A DNA stretch of 23,443 nt, from contig JAJYDP010000003.1 of assembly GCA_021777365.1 (NCBI GenBank), forward strand, positions 1-23,443. Direction: 5' to 3'. The position numbers and the translations under genes are program-made. Positions within the stretch are counted from its first letter, which is position 1. Each line of letters begins with the position of its first letter. Under the pieces are notes generated by a model. That model saw nothing but the letters and a program-made list of their open reading frames with translations, did no database searches and had not been told where the DNA came from. Shown here in pieces: positions 22,981 through 23,443 of this stretch. This stretch comes from Chloroflexota bacterium. GTDB lineage: Bacteria > Chloroflexota > Limnocylindria > Limnocylindrales > CSP1-4.

Positions 22981-23443
22981 TCAGTCGAAGCGCGGCGGCG
23001 CTGCCAGCACCACGTGCCGCAGCACGCGGAACCCGTCCACGTAGGTGCCACCGGCATGCGCCGTGCCACGTGCCAGCTGCTGCAGGCGGAGCGTCTGGCC
23101 CAGGAGGTTCGCGTCCGCCTCCGCGTCGGCCCGCCGATCCCGTCCCTCGCCGTCGGCGTCGCCGAGGGTGATCCCGTCGTCCTCGACCCGGACCAGGGCG
23201 GCCCCGAGCGTCGCGACCTCCCCGGCGAGCAGGTCCAGGTACCCCGACAGGTCATGCGTGCACGGCCGTGGCACCAGGAGCAGCACGGCGTCGCGCGGCC
23301 CGACGGACTCCACCAGCCCGTGCCGGAACTCGCTGAGCGTGCTGCCCACGGCCTGGCGATGCGCCTTCTCGTGCCAGAGCAGGGCCCCGGCGTGCGCCAG
23401 CCCGGCGGTCGCGCCCAGGCCGACGATCCAGGTCCTGCGGGCG
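22981..23443 (-). CDS. SIS-domain sugar-phosphate protein, C-terminal part (5' end outside window)
   Basis: The last 153 codons of a minus-strand gene; the frame is open to the window edge (first full codon at 23440-23442), so the start lies to the right. It opens with WIVGLGATAGLAHAGALLWHEKAH, the glycine loop of a SIS fold, followed by STLSEFRHGLVESVGPRD. That order ('G.G....A..GALL..E', then 'EFRHG') matches the second SIS domain of GlmS/AgaS/FrlB-type isomerases or deglycases. The substrate cannot be told. It is 86 bp upstream of yhaO on the same strand, probably one transcript. The ORF seen from GTG 23349 is internal. Confidence 0.75.
   Translation of the reverse strand, partial: ARRTWIVGLGATAGLAHAGALLWHEKAHRQAVGSTLSEFRHGLVESVGPRDAVLLLVPRPCTHDLSGYLDLLAGEVATLGAALVRVEDDGITLGDADGEGRDRRADAEADANLLGQTLRLQQLARGTAHAGGTYVDGFRVLRHVVLAAPPRFD

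Noticed and set aside
18413..23044. A 1543-codon open frame on the plus strand opposite yhaN/yhaO
   Set aside because: It is antisense to two clearly recognised genes, spans both and the gap between them, and its translation is Arg/Gly/Pro-rich without motifs. In high-GC DNA the complementary strand of a gene is often free of stops.

Overview
The window is high-GC bacterial chromosome (about 70% GC) with many GTG starts, strong GGAGG-type ribosome binding sites and tight ATGA/GTGA overlaps. There is no rRNA or tRNA to fix the lineage. GC content, gene types (a short 6-phosphogluconate dehydrogenase, a glutaredoxin-thioredoxin reductase fusion, an F420-type nitroreductase domain, a YhaO/YhaN pair) and long repeat-filled gaps fit a soil or sediment Chloroflexota (Limnocylindria-like) or a deep actinobacterium. 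That placement is inference.

Layout. 1-618 is the 3' end of a 6-phosphogluconate dehydrogenase gene. 619-1870 has no intact gene: it holds a 50-bp tandem array, a decayed reading frame (1354-1559, minus) and a two-level 26/51-bp array. The second array runs up to a promoter (1873-1902), a 36-codon reading frame (1931-2041) and a textbook intrinsic terminator (2077-2106). Next comes an ABC-2 exporter operon (2206-4312) with a small basic protein between ATPase and permease, a four-helix membrane protein (4463-4831) and a Kelch-type lipoprotein (4890-6512). On the minus strand lie the glutaredoxin-thioredoxin reductase fusion (6541-7755) and glucose-6-phosphate isomerase (7870-9513).

9514-11062 is a second gene-poor, repeat-rich interval (19-bp, 30-bp and G-rich 14-bp arrays). 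It shares a dispersed repeat with the first interval. It also carries a frameshifted small ORF and two gene tails, from a glycosyltransferase (minus) and a probable glycogen-debranching enzyme (plus), that meet at their truncated ends like a deletion scar.

11063-14045 is a second ABC-2 exporter operon whose third gene fuses an F420-type nitroreductase domain to a SAM methyltransferase. A possible 21-codon leader precedes an ArsB/NhaD-type ion transporter (14270-15535). Then come mtnA, a class II aldolase and a trans-aconitate-methyltransferase-like gene (15646-18198), which suggest methylthioribose salvage, perhaps the DHAP-forming shunt. The minus strand from 23443 to 18173 carries a SIS-domain protein (5' end outside), a YhaO-like metallophosphoesterase and a YhaN-like SMC-type ATPase, probably co-transcribed.

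The most novel candidates are the array-promoter-sORF-terminator leader before the first ABC exporter, the dispersed palindromic repeat family with its G-rich satellite, and the nitroreductase-methyltransferase fusion.
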